From: a virus
Length of the DNA stretch: 21,756 bases
Strand: one strand, 5' to 3'
Virus record (IMG/VR): IMGVR_UViG_3300027797_001885
Location: 1-21,756 of that record
In this document: positions 6,594 to 15,022 of the stretch, in pieces
Layout: each line of letters opens with the position of its first letter
Numbering within the stretch: position 1 is the first letter of the stretch
The notes under the pieces: generated by a model
What the model saw: only the letters and a program-made list of their open reading frames with translations
Told to the model about the DNA's origin: nothing
The model's database searches: none
Position numbers and translations under genes: made by a program

Positions 6594-8183
6594 TCAATTC
6601 AATCTAATATTTTCGTTTAGAATTGTATTTTCCGCATCTGCAAGTAAACTATTTATCTCAACCAAGGATTGTCCACTACCAGATGCAATAGGAATTGGTG
6701 GTACTGTTGATATTGCGTGTACGTGACCTCCTAAGAAATCAACAATTTTTCTCATCACCTCAATCAACTTATCACCCCTAACCATTGGGTATGTTTTCGC
6801 CTCAATACTGTCTTTACTACCTGATTTACCATATCCACCGACAAACATATCTTGGGGAATCCCATATAATGTATCCGATAATGATATCTTACCATTAGGT
6901 CCTTCAGAATCGTGAGAGATTAAATATAGTTTTTGAGCCCCCAATGTTGCGTATGTAATTGATTCATTAGGTCTAAAAATAAAATTACTAACAGATTCAA
7001 TTATTGGTTTTAATGATGGACCAATTTTAAAGTTACCGTCAACATTGTCCCAAACCAAAAAGAAACCTTTATGAATGTTTGATGTTGTCGCCGGTTTTAT
7101 TTTGGCGTAAAATTTACCATAATTAGCAATTTCAATAATATCATCAGGTGTTGGGGTTGCATTGAACTTAACTCCTGTCTCATATGTTTTTTTTGACGGT
7201 GTAACAATAAATGGAAATGTCTTTTCGGGTGCCGCATTCATTTTGTTGTTAACTAAAAATTTAGACTCTTTAAATTGATTAAAAACTCCAACAATAAATT
7301 CATTAATAAGTGTAATTACTTCTTCAAAAGGTTTTGCGGTGAATGTTCTAATTTCAAGAGGACCACTATAATCAGTACCATTACTAATTTTAGTTATTGT
7401 GTCAACTTTGAAATTATCGGAATTAGTCTTTTCATTTGGTTTGACAGTGTATAATCCGACCGACCCTGTAAATGCGTCTTGTTGATTTTCTAAATTAAGA
7501 ATATCCCATACCACCATTTTTTGGACAACTTTAACGTCCTTTTTTGTTTTAATTTGGGTTTCAGGGTCTAATTCTTCCTTCTTTTGTTTAAATTTACTTA
7601 ATTGTAGAAAGGCTCTTGTTGTGTTCGCCGTAGGTAATTCTTTTTTGGTTAATTTATTTGTCTTACCCGCACGTAATAATAATTCATCTTCTTTCAGAAT
7701 AATATCCGCACTACCACGACCTAAAATTGCATTATCTCTCGCTTCAGGAAATACCCCTTTACTCTCTTTTCTTTTATACGTCCCGTCATCATTTAAAATT
7801 GAAAGACTGTCCTTTATTCTGTCACCACTTGATAAGAATTTTTTAGCACCTTGATAGAACTCGAAAGGTGAGGTCATTGGTGAGGAGAACGGTCCTTGTA
7901 CGTAAAATTGATTTTGAAATGGATAATCTTTGTTGGAATATATTAGATGAACATACTCACCTTTAATCGGAACCATCTTAACAAAAAACGGTAATAAAGG
8001 TAAGAACAAAATAGGGTCTTTACTTGTCCACGGGTCAATTTTCTCATTCCAATCCGGAATACTCTTAATTATGTCTTCATAATTTTTAGTCTCAGGAACG
8101 ACACGAATACGACCTAACATCATCGGGTCATTATCGGCGTAAACCTCACCTGGGAATATTATTTGATTATTTATTTCCGCCAT
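6594..8183 (-). CDS. Baseplate hub/spike protein, gp5-like (OB-fold, no lysozyme domain)
   Basis: This 529-residue protein belongs to the membrane-puncturing spike group by its N-terminal OB-fold: [17 protein letters not shown] followed by [20 protein letters not shown] (residues about 12-85) is the gp5/VgrG-type arrangement. Around 160 the phrase [17 protein letters not shown] resembles the repetitive beta segments leading to a spike. The C-terminal part holds [14 protein letters not shown], typical of the end of such hub proteins. The T4 gp5 lysozyme domain is not visible; the region between is of unknown fold. It would sit at the centre of the baseplate. It overlaps the preceding small gene by 17 nt, so the two are probably translationally coupled. 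Confidence 0.8.
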   Translation of the reverse strand: MAEINNQIIFPGEVYADNDPMMLGRIRVVPETKNYEDIIKSIPDWNEKIDPWTSKDPILFLPLLPFFVKMVPIKGEYVHLIYSNKDYPFQNQFYVQGPFSSPMTSPFEFYQGAKKFLSSGDRIKDSLSILNDDGTYKRKESKGVFPEARDNAILGRGSADIILKEDELLLRAGKTNKLTKKELPTANTTRAFLQLSKFKQKKEELDPETQIKTKKDVKVVQKMVVWDILNLENQQDAFTGSVGLYTVKPNEKTNSDNFKVDTITKISNGTDYSGPLEIRTFTAKPFEEVITLINEFIVGVFNQFKESKFLVNNKMNAAPEKTFPFIVTPSKKTYETGVKFNATPTPDDIIEIANYGKFYAKIKPATTSNIHKGFFLVWDNVDGNFKIGPSLKPIIESVSNFIFRPNESITYATLGAQKLYLISHDSEGPNGKISLSDTLYGIPQDMFVGGYGKSGSKDSIEAKTYPMVRGDKLIEVMRKIVDFLGGHVHAISTVPPIPIASGSGQSLVEINSLLADAENTILNENIRLN

Positions 8184-8388
8184 TAGTTCTTGTGTTATAT
8201 TCTTTTAATACTAAATTATAAGAAGTTTCTAAACTATCTAAATGGTGAGTTAATTGTAATAAAGTTTCTTTAACAGAATTAAAATCTTTTTGAATAACAT
8301 CCATCGCCAAAATTAACTCACTATTCGAACTTGATTTTGGGTCTTTAATAGTTTCCATTGTTTTATTTGTCAGTTCTTCCTTTGTCAT
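8167..8388 (-). CDS. Small coiled-coil protein in the baseplate operon
   Basis: The chosen start (ATG 8388, [18 protein letters not shown]) lies one nucleotide after the TAA of the upstream gene; an in-frame ATG at 8412 would force an overlap and is less likely. The 73-residue product is mainly helical with heptad-like hydrophobic spacing ([20 protein letters not shown]), so a short coiled coil is probable. It overlaps the gp5-like gene by 17 nt. It may be a chaperone or small structural partner of the hub, but this is only from position; no family is recognised. Confidence 0.65.
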   Translation of the reverse strand: MTKEELTNKTMETIKDPKSSSNSELILAMDVIQKDFNSVKETLLQLTHHLDSLETSYNLVLKEYNTRTNGGNK

Positions 8389-8389
8389 A

Positions 8390-10294
8390 TTAAATTGATT
8401 TTCCAAAACCACTTGCAGGTATTGTTAACCCCGCCGGTGTTATAGTTAATGGTGGTATAGCGATTTGTACTTTACCATTTTCCGCCATTTCATTAGATTG
8501 GGCCTTCATTTGTGAAAACGCACTTAAAACGGATAGATTTGGACTACCGTCGGGCATATCACCTGTTGGTATCCCAACTTTTTGTAATTCTTCAATTGTA
8601 CCAATAAATGCTCTTGTCGCCGAATAACCATCAAGTAATTGTGACGCAAATAATAATGGTAATGATATACTACCACCCCAACCGGAGGTGGCTATTTTAA
8701 GTAACCACAATAATTCATCAATAACACTTTTACATTCCCGCCAATCTTTTATGAATTCGGCAATGGTAATTAACAATTGGACTAATTTTAAAATCATTGT
8801 TATTTTTTTATCGGCCTTTTCTTTGGCCAAATCCATAATAACACTTTGAATTAAATTTTTAATATCTTTCTTAATTAGTTTAAATAATTCCTGAACAAAG
8901 ATAGCCCCAATTTTGGATATAACATTTTTAAAGAATGTTTTAAATTTTTTGATAAAATCGTAGAATGAGTTAATCGCATCACTAACACTTTTACCAAGAG
9001 CCTTTAACATTACGAATAATGGTAATAAAATTTTAGGTGATAATAATGCGAATGCTAAACCTTTGACAATACCTTTTAAGAAGTTCAAGTCAATCTCGGC
9101 TTCAAGACTACCATTAATCGCCAATCCACCCCAATTTGGGTCACTAGCAATTAATTTAGTTATATTGTTCGCTGCGTCAACTTCTTTATCACCTTCAACA
9201 AATAACATTTCAGATAAAGCGTCAGTTATCGCTTGAGCATTTAACGGTAATTTTACATTATTACAGGTTTCAAACTGAATAACCCCATTTTTGATATTAT
9301 TTACCCTATCTTGGATGTTACGTAAATCAATATCGGTAAATTCGTAAAATGAATCGTCAACATCATCATATTCAGATAATTTAGAGATTCCACTCACATC
9401 AATAACTTTTCTATTATCAAAACATAACCCAAGTATTCTTTGGATGATTAACATCGCCTTACTTGAATCTTCGGCTTGACCAATACCAATATCCCCTTTG
9501 ATTGAAATCGCTCCCGTAATCGCCTCAATAATCCAAGAGATTATGTTATGGAAATCAACAATTTTAATTGTTTTGTAATAATCAACTAAGAATTCACTAA
9601 CATTGTTTATTCCATTAGCACGATTTTCTAAATCAACTTTAAACCACGGACCTGTTTGTCCGAAATTATCAGTATCAACATATTGTATGTTAAACAATGG
9701 TTGTCCTGACCTTCCGTTGTATAGTTGACCACCATTGTCTGTTTGGTAATCATTACCACTTTGAATCCTCTTATACAATTCTTTATTCATTGAGAACGGA
9801 GTACTCTGAACTACTAATTGTTTTTTTTCGTATAATAATTTACCAATCGGACTTGACGGGTCTTTTTTTAATAAATTACCAAAATCTACAGATTTAACTT
9901 TTACATAAATTGATTGATTTGAAAACGTTTGAGTTTGGTCACAACCAACCGCAGTTAAACATTCTGCAGCTAAAATTTCAGCAATTAAAGGCTCAATTTT
10001 TTTAATAACCTTGGTCATCATTCGTTTCATATACTGAACCGAATTACCACTTTTACCACCAAGAATTGATTTAATATCCAATAATTGTTCGAATTGGTTT
10101 TTTAATTCTCGTTGGTAACTTTTACTTTGGTCTTTTAACTTATCTAAAGATTGTGTAACGTCAGATTTCTTTTTATCAAAACTAGTTCCCGCATTCTTCT
10201 TCAAATCATCATACTTACCTTTTGCGTTAGTATATGTTTTAGTAGAATTAATCTTACTCTGTACTTTACTATATCCTGAAGCTAAATCCGCCAT
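8390..10294 (-). CDS. Probable tail/baseplate structural protein, 634 residues
   Basis: No enzymatic signature is seen. The first ~80 residues are Lys-rich and helical (KGKYDDLKKNAGTSFDKKKS, KSYQRELKNQFEQLLDIK), consistent with coiled coil. The middle is mixed. Residues about 400-560 carry several hydrophobic helices (LKGIVKGLAFALLSPKILLP, LKLVQLLITIAEFIKDW), which resemble membrane-interacting or tape-measure-like helices. The C terminus is Pro/Ile-rich (IAIPPLTITPAGLTIPASGF). It lies between the 126-residue coiled-coil gene and the hub genes in a tight operon (4-nt gap before it). I infer a baseplate or tail-tube-interior component. Assignment to a particular T4 gene is not possible by eye. 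Confidence 0.6.
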   Translation of the reverse strand: MADLASGYSKVQSKINSTKTYTNAKGKYDDLKKNAGTSFDKKKSDVTQSLDKLKDQSKSYQRELKNQFEQLLDIKSILGGKSGNSVQYMKRMMTKVIKKIEPLIAEILAAECLTAVGCDQTQTFSNQSIYVKVKSVDFGNLLKKDPSSPIGKLLYEKKQLVVQSTPFSMNKELYKRIQSGNDYQTDNGGQLYNGRSGQPLFNIQYVDTDNFGQTGPWFKVDLENRANGINNVSEFLVDYYKTIKIVDFHNIISWIIEAITGAISIKGDIGIGQAEDSSKAMLIIQRILGLCFDNRKVIDVSGISKLSEYDDVDDSFYEFTDIDLRNIQDRVNNIKNGVIQFETCNNVKLPLNAQAITDALSEMLFVEGDKEVDAANNITKLIASDPNWGGLAINGSLEAEIDLNFLKGIVKGLAFALLSPKILLPLFVMLKALGKSVSDAINSFYDFIKKFKTFFKNVISKIGAIFVQELFKLIKKDIKNLIQSVIMDLAKEKADKKITMILKLVQLLITIAEFIKDWRECKSVIDELLWLLKIATSGWGGSISLPLLFASQLLDGYSATRAFIGTIEELQKVGIPTGDMPDGSPNLSVLSAFSQMKAQSNEMAENGKVQIAIPPLTITPAGLTIPASGFGKSI

Positions 10295-10298
10295 AAAG

Positions 10299-10679
10299 TT
10301 ATTTCATTTTGTACGACCCACCGGTAGTATCGGTATCTTTATCTAATAAACTTTTGATAATATCATCATCCATATCAATATCTGAAATAGTAAAATTACC
10401 CCCCGTATTAGTGTTAAGGTTTGATTTTTCCCAAATACTGGATTGTAGTTTAGATAACGACAATTTTTTCTCAACACAATCGTTAATTATCTTTTGTTGT
10501 TTTTCAATAACAGGACCTATCAATGTCATATCTTCAGGGTCCTTCATCATTGTTAACATTTTGTTCTGAATTCTAATCGCAGTATTTCGTTGTTCCACAA
10601 GTTCGTTGTAGATTTCCTGCATTAACGACAAAATTGAGTCTTGTGTTAATTTAATTTCTTTTTTTGCTGGTCTTCCCAT
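10299..10679 (-). CDS. Small coiled-coil protein with acidic tail
   Basis: The 126-residue product begins MGRPAKKEIKLTQDSIL, has long helices (NELVEQRNTAIRIQNKML, VIEKQQKIINDCVEKKLS) and ends with an acidic segment (SDIDMDDDIIKSLLDKDTDT) and a basic tip. It is not recognised. It is first in the tail group, preceded by a 14-nt gap with an imperfect TATTTATG box (10692-10685 on the minus strand). It could be an assembly factor or DNA/nucleoprotein-binding protein, given the basic N terminus, but context favours a virion-assembly role. Confidence 0.65.
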   Translation of the reverse strand: MGRPAKKEIKLTQDSILSLMQEIYNELVEQRNTAIRIQNKMLTMMKDPEDMTLIGPVIEKQQKIINDCVEKKLSLSKLQSSIWEKSNLNTNTGGNFTISDIDMDDDIIKSLLDKDTDTTGGSYKMK

Positions 10680-10693
10680 AATAACATAAATAT

Positions 10694-11440
10694 TTACTTG
10701 ACCATTTTTTGAATTAATGAAAAATACATACTTTTATATTTCTTCATTGAACTCCTAATTTCTTTTGTGGATAGATTGGTCATTTCTCTGAGTGAGAGTA
10801 GAACTATATTTTTATTAAACTTATTATTATCATTACCAATGAAGATACTTTGATAATTTTCGAATAAATCATATAGTGCGTGACCAAGTTTCAATTCATT
10901 ATCTGACAAATTTTCATTCTTAACAAACTCATCTAACTCTTTTAAAAAATTAACAATAATAGTTGGGGCATCAATCCCGTCACTTTCTATACTGTAAGAA
11001 TACTCGTCATTATTTTCCAAATCATACGAAATGTCCTCATAGGAAATTTTTCGATTGGTTTCTTTTTGGTCTTTAATGATTTGACCCATTAAATAATTTT
11101 TACAGATAGTCCCAAAATAAGAATAAGCCTTCTTTTCTTTAGCCGGCTTGAACTTATCTATTTTGGTCATCAAAAAGGAGTGAGTATCTATATGGATTTC
11201 GTAAAAGTCCATATCTTTTCTGTATAGTTTGTATCTTCGAATAATTGAAGATATCATCTTATCTAAAGGTTTTCTTAAAAAATCATTGTATATTTTATTT
11301 TTTTCTTCGAAAGTAGTTGCGGTTAAATAATTTACAACCGCTAACTCCTCTCTGACATCAAAATAATTTTCTTGTGTTGGTTTTCTACCTTTCTTTTTTA
11401 ACTCCGTACTTGTTTCATTAATTACATTGTTATCGTCCAT
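10694..11440 (-). CDS. Late-transcription RNA polymerase sigma factor, gp55-like
   Basis: This 248-residue protein should direct host RNA polymerase to late phage promoters, as T4 gp55 does. The core signature is KFKPAKEKKAYSYFGTICKN followed by YLMGQIIKDQKETNRKISYE (about residues 113-153), matching the sigma-2 region of gp55 proteins in which 'aYFt.i..N.f...ikkekk' binds the polymerase coiled coil and the -10 region. The C-terminal part has a helical segment (LREMTNLSTKEIRSSMKKYK) that looks like a helix-turn-helix-type region. It starts with a 1-nt TAATG overlap with the upstream glycosyltransferase gene, so the two are cotranscribed. T4 late promoters are a bare -10 element, relevant to the TATTTATA boxes in this window. 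Confidence 0.82.
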   Translation of the reverse strand: MDDNNVINETSTELKKKGRKPTQENYFDVREELAVVNYLTATTFEEKNKIYNDFLRKPLDKMISSIIRRYKLYRKDMDFYEIHIDTHSFLMTKIDKFKPAKEKKAYSYFGTICKNYLMGQIIKDQKETNRKISYEDISYDLENNDEYSYSIESDGIDAPTIIVNFLKELDEFVKNENLSDNELKLGHALYDLFENYQSIFIGNDNNKFNKNIVLLSLREMTNLSTKEIRSSMKKYKSMYFSLIQKMVK

Positions 11441-12243
11441 TAAACTGTTTCAGGTTCAAATTTTATGGCTCTGTCATTGATAAAGAAATATTCTTTTTTA
11501 GCCGATTCAACCCAAAATCTAACCTCATCATCAGTTAATACGTCTTCACCATTTTTGTAGTTCCAAAAGATAGAACCTTCACGTAAATTTATGTGTTTAT
11601 AACCAATTCTTGGTATTGACATTATTTTAACTGAATTATGTGTCATTCTCAAGAAAAACTCATACCCAAACGTTAATTTGAATGATGGTTTAAATAAACC
11701 ATAATCAATGAATTTATCTTTTTTAATAACAATTCCTGATGTTTGGAAGTTTTGATATTGTTGTAAAGTTTCGTTACTTAAAATACCCATTTCTTGACTA
11801 AAGTTCGCCGCAAATGTTGCTTCGTTAGTAAATCCTGCAAATACACCTTTATCAGTTGTGTCAACAACAATAGGTAAAAATGCGTCAACATCAGAATATG
11901 ATTTAGAATATAAATCAACATTCTTAAACCAAATTGCCGAGTACTCGTCATCAAATTCAAATAATGATATCCATTTAGAACTCGCCTCTCTAACTCCAAG
12001 GTTTACTTGTTCCGCATAACTTGGGGATTTAGTCCATTCAATTTTTTTAACATTAATATCACCAAAATCAAATGAATCTAAAAATTCAACTAAATGAGTT
12101 TCATTGGTATGAACGATGATTAATTCGTTAATAGATAATCTTTGGAATTTAATTGATTCAATTGCTTTTCCAAAATATTCATCAAAGTTTAAAACTTTAG
12201 ATGATTTAATAGGTAATATTACCGATACGTCAAATTTTTCCAT
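11440..12243 (-). CDS. Glycosyltransferase family 2-like protein
   Basis: The start at 12243 (MEKFDVSVILPIKSS) is chosen because it follows the upstream TAA by one nucleotide and leaves the GT-A fold intact; an in-frame ATG at 12318 would overlap the upstream gene by 74 nt. The 267-residue protein has the GT2 opening beta strand (VSVILPIK), a middle 'QVNLGVREASSKWISLFEFDDE' type arrangement with an EFDDE acidic cluster where the metal-binding DxD usually lies, and later LFKPSFKLTFGYEFFLRM typical of the acceptor side. The acidic motif differs from a classical DxD, so activity is probable but not certain. It forms a pair with the adjacent GT-B gene; the target sugar and acceptor are unknown. 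Confidence 0.75.
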   Translation of the reverse strand: MEKFDVSVILPIKSSKVLNFDEYFGKAIESIKFQRLSINELIIVHTNETHLVEFLDSFDFGDINVKKIEWTKSPSYAEQVNLGVREASSKWISLFEFDDEYSAIWFKNVDLYSKSYSDVDAFLPIVVDTTDKGVFAGFTNEATFAANFSQEMGILSNETLQQYQNFQTSGIVIKKDKFIDYGLFKPSFKLTFGYEFFLRMTHNSVKIMSIPRIGYKHINLREGSIFWNYKNGEDVLTDDEVRFWVESAKKEYFFINDRAIKFEPETV

Positions 12244-12244
12244 A

Positions 12245-13306
12245 TTAGTCTTCGATTGTTTGTAGTTTAGATAATTGGTCCTCAAATGATTTTTGTCTAA
12301 ATGAGAAATACTCTTCAAATAAAGTAACCGCTTGTTTATTAAAATCTTCTTTAGTTGGTAATGATTCCACCGTAGATTTCATTTTTTCGTGAAATTCTTC
12401 ACTAATGTTGTCCTCTAACCAATTTTGTAAATGGTCAGCGATAACGTCAATAATTTGTGTTTTATTATGAACCCAAATACCATTATCTTCATTAATCCAA
12501 TTAGGTAGTAGATTTGGTACTAAACCAATAACCGGTACGTTAGACTTCATAGACTCCAATGGGAAAGTTCCGTAACCACTAACTTCGTCAACCCATACAG
12601 ATAAAAAACTCTCACCTAATTTTTTGGAAAATTCAACCTCACTTAAACCTCTCATATCACTTAGTGTTACCCATCTATATTGAGGGTATTTCAAATAAAA
12701 CCCTTTAATTATGTTGATAGTATCTCTTTGGTCTCTTGAGTGAATTGATACGATTGTCTTAGCCGGTAATTTACTTGGTTTGAAATTGTCTGAAATAACA
12801 GGTGTTAAGATATCAAAAGAAACGTTTTTCATAATTTGTTGAATATGTTCTTTTTGTTCTTCAGATGTTGTTATACATTTGTAGAAACCAAATTGTGACC
12901 AAGATTCACCTGGATTTAATGTTTCCAACATATTGTCATATGCTTGACATAAAACAATTTTACCACAAGGTAATTGAGTGATTTGACTCATAATGAACGC
13001 AAAAAGTTCAGGTACAACAATAAAATCATCAGGTGTTACTTGTAAAGATTGACCTTCAATTGATTGATGAGGTAACTCAGCATATTCTTCACCCAACCAA
13101 GACGATACACCTGTGTAATCAGGTTTTTCGTGTAAGATAATTGGGTTAAACCCATTACTCTTTAATGATAATGCCAATTTGTAAATGTACGCAATTGATG
13201 CTTTAGCGTTTCCTTTAGTGTCTTGAACCACTAAATAAATTTTTGAAGTCTTGTTTTTTAAGTTCTCAACTGACTTTTCAATTTTTTCGATTTGTTCTTG
13301 ATTCAT
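12245..13306 (-). CDS. GT-B fold glycosyltransferase (GT4-like)
   Basis: The 353-residue protein begins with a helical segment and a Rossmann strand (KIYLVVQDTKGNAKASIAYI) consistent with the acceptor domain. The C-terminal domain has the donor-binding signature of GT4-like enzymes: SVWVDEVSGYGTFPLESMKS followed by NVPVIGL, with the paired Glu spacing near positions 235-250, and GIWVHN. It is likely to transfer a nucleotide-activated sugar in the host cytoplasm. Gaps of 1 nt on each side place it in the same transcript as the GT2-like gene after it. A separate assembly or scaffold role is less likely. Confidence 0.78.
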   Translation of the reverse strand: MNQEQIEKIEKSVENLKNKTSKIYLVVQDTKGNAKASIAYIYKLALSLKSNGFNPIILHEKPDYTGVSSWLGEEYAELPHQSIEGQSLQVTPDDFIVVPELFAFIMSQITQLPCGKIVLCQAYDNMLETLNPGESWSQFGFYKCITTSEEQKEHIQQIMKNVSFDILTPVISDNFKPSKLPAKTIVSIHSRDQRDTINIIKGFYLKYPQYRWVTLSDMRGLSEVEFSKKLGESFLSVWVDEVSGYGTFPLESMKSNVPVIGLVPNLLPNWINEDNGIWVHNKTQIIDVIADHLQNWLEDNISEEFHEKMKSTVESLPTKEDFNKQAVTLFEEYFSFRQKSFEDQLSKLQTIED

Positions 13307-13307
13307 A

Positions 13308-13574
13308 TTAATATTTGTTTAGGATTTTTTTATTTAAAAGAGTGTTAAAAGCCAACTTAAACGGGATTGAAAGTTCAGAACTTTTAGACCCTAATGTTTC
13401 ATCAACTTCTTCAGCTTCGGTCATTAATATTTCGACCATTGTCTTAACCATTTCATATTTGACAACACTGATGTGAGTTTCTCCCGATACAACTTCTTTA
13501 GGATGTTCGATGTTGATATATGACTCCATTGCGTCAATATCTAAATAATAATGTTCATTTAATACTTTTAACAT
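13308..13574 (-). CDS. Small hypothetical protein
   Basis: This 88-residue protein is not recognised. The sequence starts MLKVLNEHYYLDIDAMESYI, is acidic overall, and predicts helix in the middle (VVKYEMVKTMVEILMTEAEE) and C terminus (SIPFKLAFNTLLNKKILNKY). It overlaps the HAD-like gene by 7 nt and is 1 nt before the GT-B gene, so it is translated from the same operon. Nothing in the sequence indicates a function. Confidence 0.65.
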   Translation of the reverse strand: MLKVLNEHYYLDIDAMESYINIEHPKEVVSGETHISVVKYEMVKTMVEILMTEAEEVDETLGSKSSELSIPFKLAFNTLLNKKILNKY

Positions 13575-14170
13575 TGTAATAATTCTTTTAATTTATCATC
13601 CAACTCTTTAATCGTTGTAATCGTATGTTTAGACTCAATATCTTTATTGTATTCAGTTTCATATTTAATCACAATTTTATTGTTTGGATACTCTAATAAT
13701 AACACAGGATTAGACGTAAGTAAAACATCAATTTCATCCCACATTGAATTTATTGTAAGATTACTATAAAATTTTACTTTTTCTAATTGACAACCGAACT
13801 TTGAAAGGAAGAATAATGTTGCCGGTTTTGATTTACCAATTTCGTCAGAAACAATCAACAATTCGTTTTCGTCTCGGTATTTAACATAAATTTCTTGTAA
13901 ATCGTTAAAGGAACTGTATTCGCTTGATTGTGAATGACCAAAGATTTCCATTGCAAATTCTTCATATAAAAATGAGAATAATTCCTCATCTGACTGAAAC
14001 TCAAAATGGTTTTTTAATTCTAAAGATGTGACGGGTAAATTAATCTTATATTCAAAAGGGTCTTCGTCATCAATCCCATCTGTTTTATCAATATAAAATT
14101 TTTGGTAAGTTTGTTCTATCTTACCAATGGTGTTCCGAAGAACACCATTAACTTCAATTCCAATTCTCAT
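13568..14170 (-). CDS. HAD-like protein with degenerate catalytic motif
   Basis: The N terminus MRIGIEVNGVLRNT aligns with the HAD hydrolase motif I pattern 'IGIDxDGVLRDT'. The nucleophile Asp is replaced by Glu (E6) and the acid/base Asp by Asn (N8), so ordinary HAD phosphatase chemistry is not expected. Later blocks also fit: LLIVSDEIGKSKPATLFFLS resembles motif II (Ser) and motif III (Lys), and FYSNLTINSMWDEIDVLLTS resembles the end of the fold. Length (200 residues) is normal for small HAD proteins. It lies 2 nt after the PhoH stop. A binding or structural role seems more likely than phosphatase activity; the function is inferred from fold only. Confidence 0.6.
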   Translation of the reverse strand: MRIGIEVNGVLRNTIGKIEQTYQKFYIDKTDGIDDEDPFEYKINLPVTSLELKNHFEFQSDEELFSFLYEEFAMEIFGHSQSSEYSSFNDLQEIYVKYRDENELLIVSDEIGKSKPATLFFLSKFGCQLEKVKFYSNLTINSMWDEIDVLLTSNPVLLLEYPNNKIVIKYETEYNKDIESKHTITTIKELDDKLKELLQC

Positions 14171-14172
14171 TC

Positions 14173-14922
14173 TTATTTTGACTCGTTATCGTATTTGTCA
14201 AGGATTCTTGAGATTTTTGGGTTTCTAACAATATCTTTTTTATTCGTGAATTCAAATACTTTTACAGTATCATCTGTATCATCCCTGAATTTTTGAATTG
14301 CGTCCCACAAACCACTCTGTCTCTTGTCTTTATATCTGTCAGACTGTTCAACGTCACCAGATATGAAAAATTTACTATTAAAACCTATTCTTGTCAATAG
14401 CAATTTCATTTGACTAGGTGTTGCGTTTTGTCCTTCTTCAAAAATTAAGATTGAATTGTCAATGTTCATACCTCTCATAAACGCCAATGCAAATACCTCG
14501 ATGACTTCAATTTCTTTTAACTTTTCTCTCGCCTCTTTACCTATAATCTTATTTAATAAGTAATAAGATGGGAAAATATACGGGTCCAACTTTTCCTCCA
14601 TATTACCGGGTAATGAACCTAATTTCTCTTCAGCTTCAACCGCAGGTCTAACTATGATTATCTTTTCGTATGGTGTTGTAGGGTCAGATAACAAATCAAT
14701 CGCTGCTTTCATTGTTATATAACTTTTACCAACACCTGCAGGTCCTGAACAGACCGTAATTTCATTATTAATTAATGTCTCGTAATACCTTTTTTGAGTG
14801 TCAGTTAAAAACTTCTCTTTAGTTTTACGTTTAATGATTTGGGCAATAATGTCTTTACGATTCATCGGTTGTTTAACCTCTGTTGTCTCAGTACTTGGTG
14901 TGACTTTTTTTCTGTTAGCCAT
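14173..14922 (-). CDS. phoH: PhoH-like P-loop ATPase
   Basis: This 249-residue protein is a common auxiliary gene of T4-like phages. Clear PhoH features are Walker A CSGPAGVGKS (residues 58-67), IVRPAVEAEEKLGSLPG with the family KLGxLPG phrase (about 90-106), Walker B ILIFEEGQNATPSQMK (158-172, EEGQN in place of the usual DEAQN) and SGDVEQSDR (188-196). The first 30 residues are a basic, low-complexity extension. PhoH proteins are predicted ATPases with roles in RNA metabolism or phosphate stress, not firmly known in phages. It starts a new segment after a 100-nt intergenic gap containing a palindrome. The gene symbol is by family resemblance. Confidence 0.92.
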   Translation of the reverse strand: MANRKKVTPSTETTEVKQPMNRKDIIAQIIKRKTKEKFLTDTQKRYYETLINNEITVCSGPAGVGKSYITMKAAIDLLSDPTTPYEKIIIVRPAVEAEEKLGSLPGNMEEKLDPYIFPSYYLLNKIIGKEAREKLKEIEVIEVFALAFMRGMNIDNSILIFEEGQNATPSQMKLLLTRIGFNSKFFISGDVEQSDRYKDKRQSGLWDAIQKFRDDTDDTVKVFEFTNKKDIVRNPKISRILDKYDNESK

Positions 14923-14942
14923 TTAATTTCATTTAAGTTTTA

Positions 14943-14959
14943 TAGATGATTATCATCTA
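14943..14959. promoter_or_regulatory. Palindrome upstream of phoH, candidate operator
   Basis: TAGATGAT-T-ATCATCTA is a perfect inverted repeat of 8-bp arms around one base, 20 nt upstream of the phoH ATG in the 100-nt gap 14923-15022. This is the only intergenic gap of that size in the minus-strand block, so a promoter is expected there; no full Bacteroidetes promoter match was seen (TAGATTTA is a near match to the -7 element). Confidence 0.4.
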
Positions 14960-15022
14960 ACTTTAAATAGTCATTACATTAAATCTATTTATTAAAGAAT
15001 AGTTAAGTCTAAGTAAAAGTAA

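Noticed and set aside
8389-8412. Earlier start for the small coiled-coil gene
   Set aside because: It would overlap the end of the upstream gene; the ATG at 8388 lies one nucleotide after the upstream TAA and fits the spacing of this operon.
12244-12318. Earlier start for the GT2-like gene
   Set aside because: It would overlap the upstream GT-B gene by 74 nt; ATG 12243 directly precedes the first GT-A strand.
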